NCBI GenBank assembly: GCA_003669125.1
Contig: QWQF01000069.1
Location: 1-44,369 of the forward strand
Direction: 5' to 3'
DNA from: Planctomycetota bacterium
GTDB taxonomy: Bacteria; Planctomycetota; Planctomycetia; Planctomycetales; Planctomycetaceae
DNA: 44,369 nucleotides
This document shows, piece after piece, positions 1 through 8,363 of this stretch (its first letter is position 1; the number at the start of each line of letters is the position of its first letter). Position numbers and translations under genes: made by a program. The notes beneath the pieces are model-generated. The model made no database searches. It was not told the DNA's origin and saw only the letters and a program-made list of their open reading frames with translations.

Positions 1-2
1 GG

Positions 3-17
3 CAGGGCGATTGCGCG
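3..17 (+). repeat. Left terminal inverted repeat of ISAs1 element
   Basis: CAGGGCGATTGCGCG, pairing with 1257-1271 at 14 of 15 positions. Only two bases of flank remain in the window. Confidence 0.85.
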
Positions 18-108
18 ATGTTGGGGGACTTGCGATAGTTGGGGCGTAGCGATTTGAGATGTCGGCTCGGCAGGATGCTGGGCCATCAAATCGTGTTCGC
101 GTTTCAGG

Positions 109-1251
109 ATGAGCATCGTGGCGAAGAACCCCAGCGTGCGTGTGGCGATCAAGGATCATTTCTCGGAGTTGACGGACCCCAGACGGCGAGAGGTGATCTA
201 TCCGCTGATCAATGTGGTGACGATCGCATTGTGTGCGGTGGTCTGCGGAGCGGATGACTTCGTGGCCATCGCGCATTGGGGACGTACGAAGAAGAAGTGG
301 CTGGCCAAGTTTCTGGATCTGCGCCGAGGTATTCCGTCTCACGATCGGTTCAACGCGATCTTCGCGGCGATCAAGCCCGCCGAGTTCGAGAAGTGCTTGC
401 TGAGTTGGGTCACTGCTCTGCACGAAATCAGCGATGGCCAGATCGTGGCGATCGACGGCAAGACGTTGCGACGCAGCTTTGATGCGGCCAGCAGCAAAGC
501 CGCGATTCACATGGTCAGCGCGTGGGCCACGACGAATCGAATCTCGTTGGGCCAAGTGGTCGTCGATGACAAGAGCAACGAGATCACCGCGATTCCGAAG
601 TTGCTGCAAATGCTGGAACTTTCCGGCTGTTTGGTGACGATCGACGCGATGGGCTGTCAGACTCAGATTGCCCACGACATCGTCGCTGCGAAGGCCGACT
701 ACGTCTTGGCCGTGAAGGGCAATCAGCCCACACTGCATGACGGCATCAAAGCGTTCTTCCTGCGAGCCATCGCCCACGGCTTCGGCCAAGTCAAAGTCAG
801 TCGCCACGAGACTCACGAACGTGGACATGGCCGAGACGAGACTCGCGTCTATTGCGTCTGCGAGGCTCCCACCGATCTGCCCGATCGCGCGCGTTGGACG
901 AAGCTCACCGCGATCGGCATGACCTTCAACCAGACGACTCGTCACGGAAAACAAACCGTCGAAGTGCGGTACTACATCCTCAGCAAGAAGTTGACCGCCC
1001 GCCGCTTCGCCGAAGCAGTTCGCCGTCACTGGAGCATCGAGAACCAACTGCATTGGCAGTTGGACGTGACGTTTCAAGAAGACCAATCTCGCCTCCGCGA
1101 AGGTCACTCGGCCACCAACTTCAGCTTGGTCCGCCGCGCCGCGCTGAGCCTTCTGAAAAACAACCACACCAAAAAGCTCGGAGTCAAAAACAAACGCCTC
1201 AATGCTGCCTGGGACGACGAGTATCTCCTGCAAGTCCTCTTCAATTCGTGA
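109..1251 (+). CDS. ISAs1-family transposase
   Basis: A 380-residue DDE transposase that would catalyse movement of the surrounding element. The three acidic residues can be placed: Asp116 in VAIDGKTLR, Asp179 in VTIDAMGCQ and Glu311 in RRHWSIENQLHW, the last being the conserved C-terminal signature of this family. The N-terminal region (about 10-100) matches the ISAs1 / H-repeat-associated N-terminal domain, with LTDPRRR and IPSHDRFNAIF. The C-terminus KRLNAAWDDEYLLQVLFNS is typical. Length is normal, no frame break is visible, and both terminal repeats are present, so the copy looks intact and possibly active. The first in-frame ATG at 109 is taken as the start. Confidence 0.93.
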   Translation: MSIVAKNPSVRVAIKDHFSELTDPRRREVIYPLINVVTIALCAVVCGADDFVAIAHWGRTKKKWLAKFLDLRRGIPSHDRFNAIFAAIKPAEFEKCLLSWVTALHEISDGQIVAIDGKTLRRSFDAASSKAAIHMVSAWATTNRISLGQVVVDDKSNEITAIPKLLQMLELSGCLVTIDAMGCQTQIAHDIVAAKADYVLAVKGNQPTLHDGIKAFFLRAIAHGFGQVKVSRHETHERGHGRDETRVYCVCEAPTDLPDRARWTKLTAIGMTFNQTTRHGKQTVEVRYYILSKKLTARRFAEAVRRHWSIENQLHWQLDVTFQEDQSRLREGHSATNFSLVRRAALSLLKNNHTKKLGVKNKRLNAAWDDEYLLQVLFNS

Positions 1252-1256
1252 CTTCA

Positions 1257-1271
1257 CGTGCAATCGCCCTG
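1257..1271 (-). repeat. Right terminal inverted repeat of ISAs1 element
   Basis: Read on the minus strand this is CAGGGCGATTGCACG. It starts 5 bp after the transposase stop codon. The six outermost bases, CAGGGC, also open the second ISAs1-like element at 44225. Confidence 0.85.
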
Positions 1272-3398
1272 GACGCGGAGGGCTTCGCCAGTGACGGTCG
1301 GATGAAGGCGATTTTCTTCGATGGACTGCCGTGGAAGGGAAAGCCGACTCGCGTGTTTGCGTGGCTGGGAATGCCCGCAGCAATCGAAGGGAAAGTGCCC
1401 GGCATCGTGCTCGTGCATGGTGGCGGCGGCACGGCGCACAAAGAGTGGGTGAAGAAATGGAACGACCGCGGCTTTGCGGCGCTCAGCATTGCGGTCGAAG
1501 GGCAGACCGATGAGCGGATTCCCGATGGACCACCCGCCGCGCGTTGGAAACAGCATGCCTGGGCCGGGCCGGCGCGAAGTGGTATCTACGGCGACTCCTC
1601 CGAACTGTTGGCCGATCAATGGATGTATCACGCGGCGGCCGATTGCATGCTCGCGAATTCGCTCATGCGGACCTTGCCCGGAGTGGATGCAGATCGAATC
1701 GGACTCATGGGCTTTTCCTGGGGTGGCGTCATCACGAGCACTGTCATCGGGATCGATTCCCGGTTTGCGTTCGCGATTCCCGTCTATGGCTGCGGACATT
1801 TAGCGATTGCCGAAAACCAGTATGGCCGCGCGCTGGGGAACAGTGAGCTGTACCAGCAGGTCTGGGAGCCGATGTTGCGCCTGAATCGTGCGACGATGCC
1901 GGTGCTGTGGCTGTCGTGGCCGGAGGACAAGCATTTTCCGCTTGGCAGCCAGGCCGCGACCTATCGCGCGGCAACCGGTCCGCACATGGTCTCGCTCATT
2001 CCAAAATTGGGGCACGGCGGTGCCGCCAGTTGGAACGCGCCCGACAGCTATGCCTTTGCCGAAAGCATTGTGCGCGAGGCGAAGCCGTGGTGTGTGCAAT
2101 CGCGGGCGACGATTGAGAACCGTGTCGCGCGAGTCGATTTCGTGGCTACGAAGAAGCTGGATCGGGCAATGTTGCTCTCGACGACTGACACTGGTTTCAC
2201 CGGTGATCGCCAGTGGATTGAGTCCCCTGCAACGCTGGAAAAACAGAGTGACGATTGGCGCGTCACGGCACCGATTCCCGACAAAACAACCGCATGGTTC
2301 ATCAACGTCCGCAGCGGCGAACTCACTGCCAGTTCGGAATATCAGGTGGCTGACAACTTGGCGTTCCGCTGGGACCATGTGCCGGTCTATGCCCACGTCG
2401 GCAAGTCGTCCGATGATTTCACACCGGAGCAACTGGACTTCCTGGCCAAGCATTTCGACTTCATCGCCCTCGAAAAGGGTCAGGCCGTGCGCAAGCGAGG
2501 CAGCACCGAGGACGGCATCGCTGAGGCGGCGCGACAGATCAAGGTGCGCAACCAGCACGCGAAGGTGTTGTTCTATTGGAACGCTTTCCTCGATTACCCG
2601 CTTTACAAAGCGAGCCGCGACCTGCCCGCCGACTGGCACTTGAAAGACCGCAATGACAAACCGGTTTTGGTCCGCAACTCCGTTCCCGCCTACGACCTCT
2701 CGCGGCAAGATGTCCGCGCATGGTGGTCGGACACGGCGGCGACTGCGATTCGGGACGATGTGTGTGACGGAGTCTTCGCCGATGCACTATTGCAAGTGAC
2801 CGCCACCGGAAAGCGCCGGTTGTTGGGTGATGAAAAATATGCCGCACTGAACGAAGGGCTCGTTGCGATGCTAGAAGAAACTCGCCGCAAGCTCGGCCCC
2901 GATAATCTCATCATCTACAACGGACTTCGTGGCACGGATGGCGCACAATTTCTGCCGCTCACCAGCGGCGCGATGATCGAGCACTTCGGCCATTTCTCCG
3001 GAACCGGCAAGGAGAAGATGGCCGAGGATCTCGACGCCATGCGCGCCGCCGCACGGGCCGGCAAAATCGTCTGCCTTAAAGCGTGGCCCGGCTTCTCGTG
3101 GCTGGACGCCGACATGATGAAACAGCCGCACGATGAACTGGTCCGGCTGGCCCGCGAGCGTCTCACGTTCCCGCTCGCCTGCTTTCTCGTCGCTGCTGAG
3201 CCGCAGTGTTACTTCTGCTACACATGGGGCTATCGCGAGACTGACGGCACCTTCGACTGGTATCCGGAGTTCGACAGACCGCTCGGTCCTCCGCAGGGCG
3301 AAGCGAAACGAACCGGCTGGAGTTACCAGCGCGAGTTTGCCCATGCCTCGGTGTCCGTGAATCTCGAAACCAAAACTGCCAGGATCGACTGGAGATAG
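1272..3398 (+). pseudogene. Esterase / GHL15-like glycoside hydrolase fusion, 5' end lost to IS
   Basis: The frame is open from the IS boundary to TAG at 3396-3398; a possible internal restart is the ATG at 1302 (698 codons). The first part is an alpha/beta hydrolase of the acetylxylan-esterase / dipeptidyl-peptidase type: oxyanion-side LVHGGGGTAHKEW, nucleophile elbow GFSWGG (Ser139 counted from 1302), acid region SWPEDKHFP and His in KLGHGGAASW. The second part, about residues 345-690, resembles the hypothetical glycosyl hydrolase 15 (GHL15) TIM-barrel family, with RWDHVPVYAHV, ALEKGQA, VLFYWNAFLDYPLY and DGVFADALL. The signal peptide expected for such an enzyme is missing because the IS sits exactly at the 5' side, so I call it truncated. 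A sulfatase follows 4 bp downstream, so the two were probably co-transcribed. The function, deacylation plus glycoside cleavage, is inferred from the domains. Confidence 0.75.
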
Positions 3399-3402
3399 AT
3401 GT

Positions 3403-4762
3403 ATGACCCTCAAACGACTCATTCTCATCGCGGCACTACCGCTGGCCTCACTCGTCGCACTGCCCGATGCCCATGCGCAGTCGCCAGCCACCAAGCCCAA
3501 CATCGTATTCATCTACGCTGACGATTGGGGCTGGGGCGATTTATCCTGTCACGGAAACACGTGGCTGAAAACTCCGCGCCTCGACAAGCTGGCCAGTGAG
3601 GGCATTGATTTCCAGCAGTTCAATGTGCTCAGTCCGGTCTGCTCGCCCAGTCGTGCGGCGGCCCTGACGGGGCGTTTTCCGGGTCGCTTCGGAATCAACA
3701 CGGTCTTCGGTGTCGGCAAGCCTCCGGAGATGCCGGACTGGCTGGACCCCAAGGCACCCACGACACCACGCTTGCTCAAAGCAGCGGGCTATCGCACGGG
3801 GCACTTTGGCAAATGGCATCTGGGCGAGGGGAAACCGACCATGGCGGACTACGGCATTGACGAGTCGGCGGTCTATCACGGACCAGGGCCGAAAGTCGGA
3901 CCGTATGGAAACGATATTCCCGAACAGGCGGTGAAGTTCATCGAGGCTAATAAAGACCGTCCGTTCTACGTCAACGTGTGGCTGCATGAGAGCCATCTGG
4001 CCCACAGCCCGTCGGACGAAGCCATGGCGCGGTGGAGACATCTCGACCCCCGGAAACAGGTCTATGCGGCGGTCATCACCGACGGCGACAACAAGGTCGG
4101 CATGATCCTCGATGCGCTGGATCGCTGCGGAATCGCGCGGAACACCCTGGTGTTTTTTTTCCAGCGATAACGGCCCGGCGAAGTCCAAGGAAAACGACAA
4201 AGGCGTTCCCGGAAAATATCGCAGTCACTATAGCATCGGTGAAACCGGCGGCCTGCGGGGACAGAAAACTAGTCTCTTTGAAGGCGGCGTGCGCGTGCCA
4301 TTCATCGTGCGGTGGCCGGGCCAGGCTCCGGCCGGCTTGAAAGATGACACCACGGTCCTGACGGCGGTGGATTTGCTCCCCACCTTCTGCGCCGCCGCCG
4401 GAGTCACCCCGCCGACCGACGCCAATGGCGACGGCGAAAATATGCTCCCGGCTCTCAAGGGCGAATCCTTCCTGCGCACCCGCCCCATTTTCTGGCGGAA
4501 CAACGGCAACAAGAAGGACCCCAACTTCTGGCCTGATCTGGCGGTTCGCGACGGGGATTGGAAACTGGTGACGACCTTCGATGGCCAGAGGGTCGAACTC
4601 CACAACTTGAAATCGAACCGCGCTGAAGACGTCGCCAAAGATCAGTCAAAGGATCATCCCGAAATCGTCGCGCGCCTGACCAAACTGGCACTCGATTGGA
4701 AAGCGACGCTGCCCACCAAAGCAGATCCTGCCTGCGTGAGCGAAGACCGGGGCACCGAATGA
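3403..4762 (+). pseudogene. Secreted sulfatase, frameshifted at an 8-T run
   Basis: A type I (alkaline-phosphatase fold) sulfatase of about 450 residues in two frames. Frame 1 (3403-4170) carries a signal peptide ending near DAHAQ, the metal site NIVFIYADDWGWGDL, and the maturation motif CSPSRAAALTGR, whose Cys80 would become formylglycine. Frame 2 resumes near 4148 with SSDNGPAKS and continues through GGVRVPFIVRWPG and LHNLKSNRAED to 4762. The break lies at 4153-4160, where eight T's follow GTG; seven would keep the normal VFFSSDNGP reading. It could be a real mutation, an assembly error in the homopolymer, or a slippage site. The substrate is not evident. The start is 4 bp after the upstream hydrolase, so this is probably the second gene of an operon. 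No maturase gene lies in the window. Confidence 0.85.
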
Positions 4763-4897
4763 GAGAAGCGCTCCAAGGAAATCGAAAGTCCAGCGCAAAC
4801 GACCAAAGCTCCGTTAAAGCTCGCAACGTGCCTTTCAATCGTTGATTGGCCGACGGCGGGCGAGGTTGCTTTTCAGGTTTATTGTGGGAGTCGAGCC
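4763..4897. other. Intergenic stretch, nothing recognised
   Basis: 135 bp between the frameshifted sulfatase and the Tat-leader mini-ORF. I see no hairpin with a T tract and no RNA gene. Confidence 0.5.
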
Positions 4898-5116
4898 ATG
4901 TCTACGATTCCTGTATCGCGTCGTGATCTGCTTGGGCTCGGAGCGCTGACGACCTACGGCCTAGCGTCTGCCGAGCGACTCACGAACCCCACGAACCAAA
5001 TGCCCCTGAAAGATTGGTCGAGCATCGGCAAGCTCCGCTTCCAACCCAAACCCGGTTCGGACCTGACGAGGGTGATCTTCGCCGAGTTCAAGTGGGTGAC
5101 AGGCACGACCAAATGA
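4898..5116 (+). pseudogene. Tat-leader mini-ORF joined to a hydrolase-like tail; probable internal deletion
   Basis: A 72-codon frame opening with a twin-arginine leader (MSTIPVSRRDLLGLGALT), then running within a few residues into KLRFQPKPGSDLTRVIFAEF. The second part matches, at 61 of 63 bases, a gene tail at 8364-8426 that there overlaps the next start codon. A Tat leader with no mature domain followed by a recognisable C-terminus is best read as a gene whose body was deleted in frame. A GGGAG-containing site lies upstream of the ATG. I do not recognise the family of the tail. An alternative is a genuinely short exported protein, which I consider less likely. Confidence 0.5.
5034..5096 (+). 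repeat. 63-bp duplicated gene-tail sequence, copy 1
   Basis: Matches 8364-8426 in the same orientation and reading frame at 61 of 63 positions (differences at 5056 and 5070). It encodes KLRFQPKPGSDLTRVIFAEF followed by KW. Confidence 0.9.
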
Positions 5117-5141
5117 CGTCAGTCATCACTCCATCACCGGC

Positions 5142-5395
5142 TTACTGCTGCGTGCGGAACTCGGAGGGGGTCATGCCGGTGGCGGAACGGAAGGCGCGGG
5201 TGAAGGCGCTGTGGTCGTAGAAGCCGCAGGCGTGGGCGATCTCGGACACGGATTTGTTGAGATCGCGAAGCATGCGCGAGGCGGCTGCGATTCGCGACTT
5301 GGTGATGAACTGGCTCGGCGTCAGACCGAAGAGCCGTTTGGTCAGCACGCGACCTCCACCTGCGAAACGTGCGCAGGCATGGCGAGTTCGGGAGG
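5142..5395 (-). pseudogene. AraC-family regulator fragment (C-terminal HTH), frame-broken
   Basis: On the minus strand, the last about 68 codons before TAA at 5142-5144 encode the end of an AraC/XylS DNA-binding domain: KRLFGLTPSQFITKSRI, then ASRMLRDLNKSVSEIAHACG and FYDHSAFTRAFRSATGMTPS. The first helix-turn-helix appears in another frame just upstream (PELAMPAHVSQVEVAC, ending at 5342), so the frame changes near 5345. No sensor domain precedes it: the sequence upstream is quickly replaced by the divergent SASA esterase gene at 5592. AraC proteins in such clusters usually control neighbouring sugar genes, so this is likely the remnant of a local regulator. It is the only host-gene coding signal on the minus strand of the window. 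Confidence 0.7.
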
Positions 5396-5591
5396 TGTTG
5401 TGCGCGGTTTCACGGTTCGATGCGATTCTGAGCCAAGAGTCGTGTGGTCGCTGAAGGTAAAATGAGGAACGCTCAATTCCATCATACTCAAGATTGATGC
5501 CATTGAGATCAACGGTCGGAATCGTGCTATCAAGACCATCCATGCGCGACACAAACGCGAGTCCAAGTCAACAAGCAAGGGAGACAACGTC

Positions 5592-6728
5592 ATGTACTGG
5601 AAGTCATTTCTCACAGTGCCAACGCTGTTGGCGGCGACGGTCATCAGTGCCACCAATGTGGCGTCGGCGGCGGATGCGACCGATGCCGTCACTAAGCAGC
5701 AGATCCCAAAACCCGACGGCAAGCCGGCAGACATGAGCAAGCCGGTCCAGGTCTTCATCTTGCTGGGACAGTCCAACATGGTCGGCCTCGGCAAGGTGAA
5801 GGGCGGTGATATTTCTTTGGAGCACGCGGTCAAAGAGAAGAAGAAGTATCAATATCTGGTGGATGACGCGGGAGCTTGGACGGTGCGGCAGGACGTCCGC
5901 TTCGTGCAATACATGTCTGGCAAAGGACCGCTGAGAAATGAATGGATGACTGTCGCGGGGGGCAATCTCGGCCCGGAATACGGGCTTGGCCATCCGCTGG
6001 GAAATGCGGTCGAGGCGCCCGTGATGATTCTCAAGTGCTGCATCGGAAACCGGGCTTTGGGCTGGGATCTCCTGCCGCCGGGCAGCGAGCGATCCGAGTT
6101 CGTCTCCAAGGACAAGGCGGGCGTGGAAAAGAAGCTGGTTTACGCCGGCTACAAGGACAAACCCGAGTTCTGGGAAATGGATCCAGCCAAGGGCCTCAAG
6201 ACCGAACCCGCGCCGTGGGTGGACAAGAATGGCAAGCCGATCGACTGGTACGCCGGCAAGCAGTGGGACTCCGACATCGGCGACGCGAAAAAGGCCCTGG
6301 CCGATCTTGAAAAGCACTACCCCGGAGCCAAGGGCTTCGAGGTCGCGGGCTTCTTCTTCTGGCAGGGGGAGAGAGACGCTGGCAACGCCGGACATGCGGC
6401 TCACTATGAGAAAAACCTCGTGACATTCATCAAGGCGCTGCGGAAGGAATTCAACGCCCCCAACGCAAAGTTCGTGCTCGGCACGTTGGGCGAAGCCGTG
6501 AAAGGCAGCAGCGGACCGGGCGGATTGGTGCTTGATGCGCATCTCGCCGTGGACGGCACCAGTGGTAAATTCCCCGAGTTCAAAGGCAACGTCGCCACCA
6601 TCTACACCAACCCGATGGCACAAGGCGGCAGCGGCAATGGCCACTACGGCGGCAAAGCCGAAGTCTATATGGATGTGGGCGAAGCCATGGGCCAGGCGAT
6701 GGTGGAACTGCTGAAGGTGACGAAGTAG
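5592..6728 (+). CDS. Secreted sialate O-acetylesterase-like carbohydrate esterase (SASA family)
   Basis: A 378-residue exported esterase, expected to remove acetyl groups from sugars in the periplasm or outside the cell. A signal peptide spans roughly residues 1-26 (ending NVASAAD). The SASA/DUF303 SGNH-like fold is shown by FILLGQSNMVG with catalytic Ser61, GGNLGPEYGLGH, then GFFFWQGERDAGN around Trp257 (the family usually has WxQGExD), and GNGHYGGKAEVY with candidate catalytic His351. Length is normal. The start follows AAGGGAGA about 10 bp upstream. The AraC remnant is divergent to it, consistent with a former regulator. The next gene begins immediately after the stop but is truncated. The true substrate cannot be read from sequence. 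Confidence 0.88.
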   Translation: MYWKSFLTVPTLLAATVISATNVASAADATDAVTKQQIPKPDGKPADMSKPVQVFILLGQSNMVGLGKVKGGDISLEHAVKEKKKYQYLVDDAGAWTVRQDVRFVQYMSGKGPLRNEWMTVAGGNLGPEYGLGHPLGNAVEAPVMILKCCIGNRALGWDLLPPGSERSEFVSKDKAGVEKKLVYAGYKDKPEFWEMDPAKGLKTEPAPWVDKNGKPIDWYAGKQWDSDIGDAKKALADLEKHYPGAKGFEVAGFFFWQGERDAGNAGHAAHYEKNLVTFIKALRKEFNAPNAKFVLGTLGEAVKGSSGPGGLVLDAHLAVDGTSGKFPEFKGNVATIYTNPMAQGGSGNGHYGGKAEVYMDVGEAMGQAMVELLKVTK

Positions 6729-6884
6729 ATGGAGCGTCAAGCCGTAGTTCAGTACCTGGCACTGTTCGTGTTGACGGTTTCAACGCTGGGCGGCGATTCC
6801 GTTTTCGCGAAGGAGAAGAAACCGCTGCCCATCGCTCATACCACGCGCAACATCGAAGGGGGAAATCTAAGGGGGGAAATCTAA
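6729..6884 (+). pseudogene. Truncated gene start (signal peptide plus first residues)
   Basis: An ATG directly after the SASA stop opens 51 codons: MERQAVVQYLALFVLTVSTL, a signal peptide, then PIAHTTRNIEG before running into GGGGAAATCTAA repeats and a stop. The HTTRNIEG stretch matches the position of GRQTKVIEGWTLL at the mature start of the metallopeptidase at 41866, so this is probably the 5' stub of a paralogue. The break coincides with the edge of the RAYT/REP debris, so that insertion is the likely cause. Confidence 0.55.
6858..6884 (+). repeat. Tandem GGGGGAAATCTAA duplication at an insertion edge
   Basis: Two direct copies, 6858-6870 and 6871-6884, differing by one G, followed by GGGGTCAGGACTCGTTGATT. 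They mark the point where the stub gene stops and the transposase remnant begins. They may be an element end that was duplicated. Confidence 0.6.
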
Positions 6885-6942
6885 GGGGTCAGGACTCGTT
6901 GATTTGCGGATCTGTGGATGAAGTTGTTAGGCGGCGGCGATC

Positions 6943-7126
6943 ATGCCTGGACGTTAACGAATTGTTCCTGTGGGAGAAGTGTTTCATGTGCTCGATCGCG
7001 CGGTGGCACGGCTGATGATCTTTGAAAAAGTCGGAGGACGACGTTGCCTTCATGCGAGTGCTCGACGAGACGTGGCAGGTCGTGTCATTGCCGATCTTCG
7101 CGCTGGTGGCGATGCTTGATCAGAGG
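6943..7126 (+). pseudogene. REP-associated tyrosine transposase (RAYT, Y1) remnant
   Basis: The first about 60 codons of an IS200-like RAYT are readable: MPGR, a stop, then RIVPVGEVFHVLDRAVARLM and IFEK in one frame, then SEDDVAFMRVLDETWQVV and LPIFALVAMLDQ after a one-base shift near 7024. Intact RAYTs begin with a similar (R)IV.PG.V(Y/F)HVLNRA.AR...F pattern. The catalytic HUH motif and Tyr are gone because the homology stops about 35 bp before a REP palindrome at 7160. RAYTs are known to mobilise REP sequences, so this dead copy is a plausible relic of the source of the palindromes in this window. Confidence 0.7.
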
Positions 7127-7159
7127 CTATCCGAGAAGTCCCATTGGGCACTGTCTTCT

Positions 7160-7212
7160 GTGAGCGGGTTTGGAACGAATCCGGAACCCGCGGCTAGCGC
7201 CTTGCGGCTCAC
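7160..7212. repeat. REP-like palindrome A (degenerate)
   Basis: Runs from GTGAGCGGG to CCCGCGGCTAGCGCCTTGCGGCTCAC. The right arm is complete; the left arm has lost its GCTAGC core. It lies just after the RAYT remnant and 58 bp before the ATP-grasp start codon. Confidence 0.75.
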
Positions 7213-7270
7213 TCATCACAGCATTCAACACGAATCGCCGAGAGCCACTTTTGGGAGATCGCTCACCCTT

Positions 7271-8266
7271 ATGATCACTCCGCCATCCCAGCGCATCGGT
7301 ATCGTCACCAGCAACGCCGAAAAGCTGGCCGACTATTTCCCCACGACCGCTGAGCCGGATTTCGTGCCGACCGAGCCGCCGTTTACTCCTGACGATCAAT
7401 TGCTGGTCGATGAACTTCGGCGACGCGGGCACCAAGTCTCGGCCGTCGTTTGGGGAGCGGAGACCTCGCGGCTGACGGATCGGTTTGATCGCCTCATCGT
7501 CCGCTCCCCGTGGGATTACATGGATAGCGACGAGCAGCGGCAGGGATTTCTGCGCTGGCTCGAACAGCTCGCCGCAACGGGACTGGTCGTTGAGAACGAA
7601 GTGGCGGTGATGCTCTGGCTGATGGATAAGCGCTACTTGCTCGACTTTGCGGCGGTCGGTGTGCCGATCGTTCCCACTCAGTTGATCCCAGTTGGCGAGT
7701 CGTTTGATCTCGAAACCTTCGTCGAGCAACACGTCGCCGCCGTCATCAAGCCCGCTGTGTCGGCCGCCGGCGCGGGGTTGGAATTCTTACCTGATCGCCA
7801 GGCTGCACGGGAGTTTCAGCCTGAGTTCGCGGCTCGCTGTCAGCGCGGGGCTCAATTGGTGCAGCCGTTTCTGCCCGAGATTCAGACGAACGGCGAATGG
7901 TCGCTCGTGTATTTCGGCGGCGAGTACAGTCACGGCATTCACAAACTCCCCGCCAGCGGCCAGATCATGGTCCATGCCGAGCGCGGAGGTTCGCTCCGCT
8001 TCGCCGATCCGCCAGCGGTCCTGCGCGAGCTGGGCGATCGGACCGCCGCCGCCATTCCGCGTGCCTTCGCTCATCGCGGAGGTCGCTCCTGCCGGATGCC
8101 GCTCTACTTGCGAATCGACGTCATCGAGACCGCCACCGGCGGACTCCTTTCCGAGTGCGAAGGGGTCGAGCCCGAACTCTTCTTTCGCGCCCGATCGGGG
8201 AGCGCTGCCCGATTCGCCAAGTTAATCGAAAACGGTGCGAGCTATACTTCGTGTGGTCGGAATTGA
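7271..8266 (+). CDS. ATP-grasp enzyme (RimK / DcsG-like)
   Basis: A 331-residue cytoplasmic protein without signal peptide, expected to form a carboxylate-amine bond using ATP. The N-terminal part holds VIRSPWDYMDS and NEVAVMLWLMDKRYLLDFA. The ATP-grasp core shows AAVIKPAVSAAGAG (nucleotide-binding Lys and loop), LVQPFLPEIQTNGEWSLVYF, GGEYSHGIHKLPA and, for metal binding, YLRIDVIE and ECEGVEPELFFR. This order matches the glutathione-synthetase-like ATP-grasp family that includes DcsG of cycloserine synthesis; the substrate is unknown. The reading frame extends upstream to 7022, but that part encodes the RAYT remnant and REP A, so I place the start at the ATG at 7271, where homology begins. 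It stands alone between debris blocks. Confidence 0.85.
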   Translation: MITPPSQRIGIVTSNAEKLADYFPTTAEPDFVPTEPPFTPDDQLLVDELRRRGHQVSAVVWGAETSRLTDRFDRLIVRSPWDYMDSDEQRQGFLRWLEQLAATGLVVENEVAVMLWLMDKRYLLDFAAVGVPIVPTQLIPVGESFDLETFVEQHVAAVIKPAVSAAGAGLEFLPDRQAAREFQPEFAARCQRGAQLVQPFLPEIQTNGEWSLVYFGGEYSHGIHKLPASGQIMVHAERGGSLRFADPPAVLRELGDRTAAAIPRAFAHRGGRSCRMPLYLRIDVIETATGGLLSECEGVEPELFFRARSGSAARFAKLIENGASYTSCGRN

Positions 8267-8272
8267 GGTTCC

Positions 8273-8342
8273 GTGAGCGGCAAGGCGCTAGCCGCCGGTT
8301 CTGGCGAGATGAAGAAACCGCGGCTAGCGCCTCGCGGCTGAC
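8273..8342. repeat. REP-like palindrome B
   Basis: Left arm GTGAGCGGCAAGGCGCTAGC, right arm complement GTCAGCCGCGAGGCGCTAGC, both followed by CCGC-type bases and GGTT, about 14 nt of loop. It lies directly after the ATP-grasp gene. The arms belong to the same family as copies A and E. Confidence 0.85.
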
Positions 8343-8363
8343 AAATTCGTTCTCGACACCTTA

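Larger units (their letters stand above)
3..1271 (+). mobile_element. Complete ISAs1-family insertion sequence
   Basis: A 1269-bp element bounded by terminal inverted repeats. The left end reads CAGGGCGATTGCGCG at 3-17; the complement of the right end (1257-1271) reads CAGGGCGATTGCACG, so 14 of 15 bases agree and the first 12 are identical. It holds one transposase gene that fills most of its length, as is usual for ISAs1 elements. Only two bases (GG) lie left of the element. The ten bases to its right, 1272-1281, are GACGCGGAGG, which also end in GG; that is compatible with a 10-bp target duplication but cannot be proven from this window. The element sits directly against the 5' side of an esterase-like reading frame and probably disrupted it. 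Confidence 0.9.

Noticed and set aside
852-3398. One 848-codon open frame joining transposase-region sequence to the esterase
   Set aside because: The first 140 codons lie in another frame of the transposase gene and show no family match; the frame is open only by chance across the IS end.
7022-7270. N-terminal extension of the ATP-grasp gene
   Set aside because: It encodes RAYT remnant and REP sequence; ATP-grasp homology begins at the ATG at 7271.
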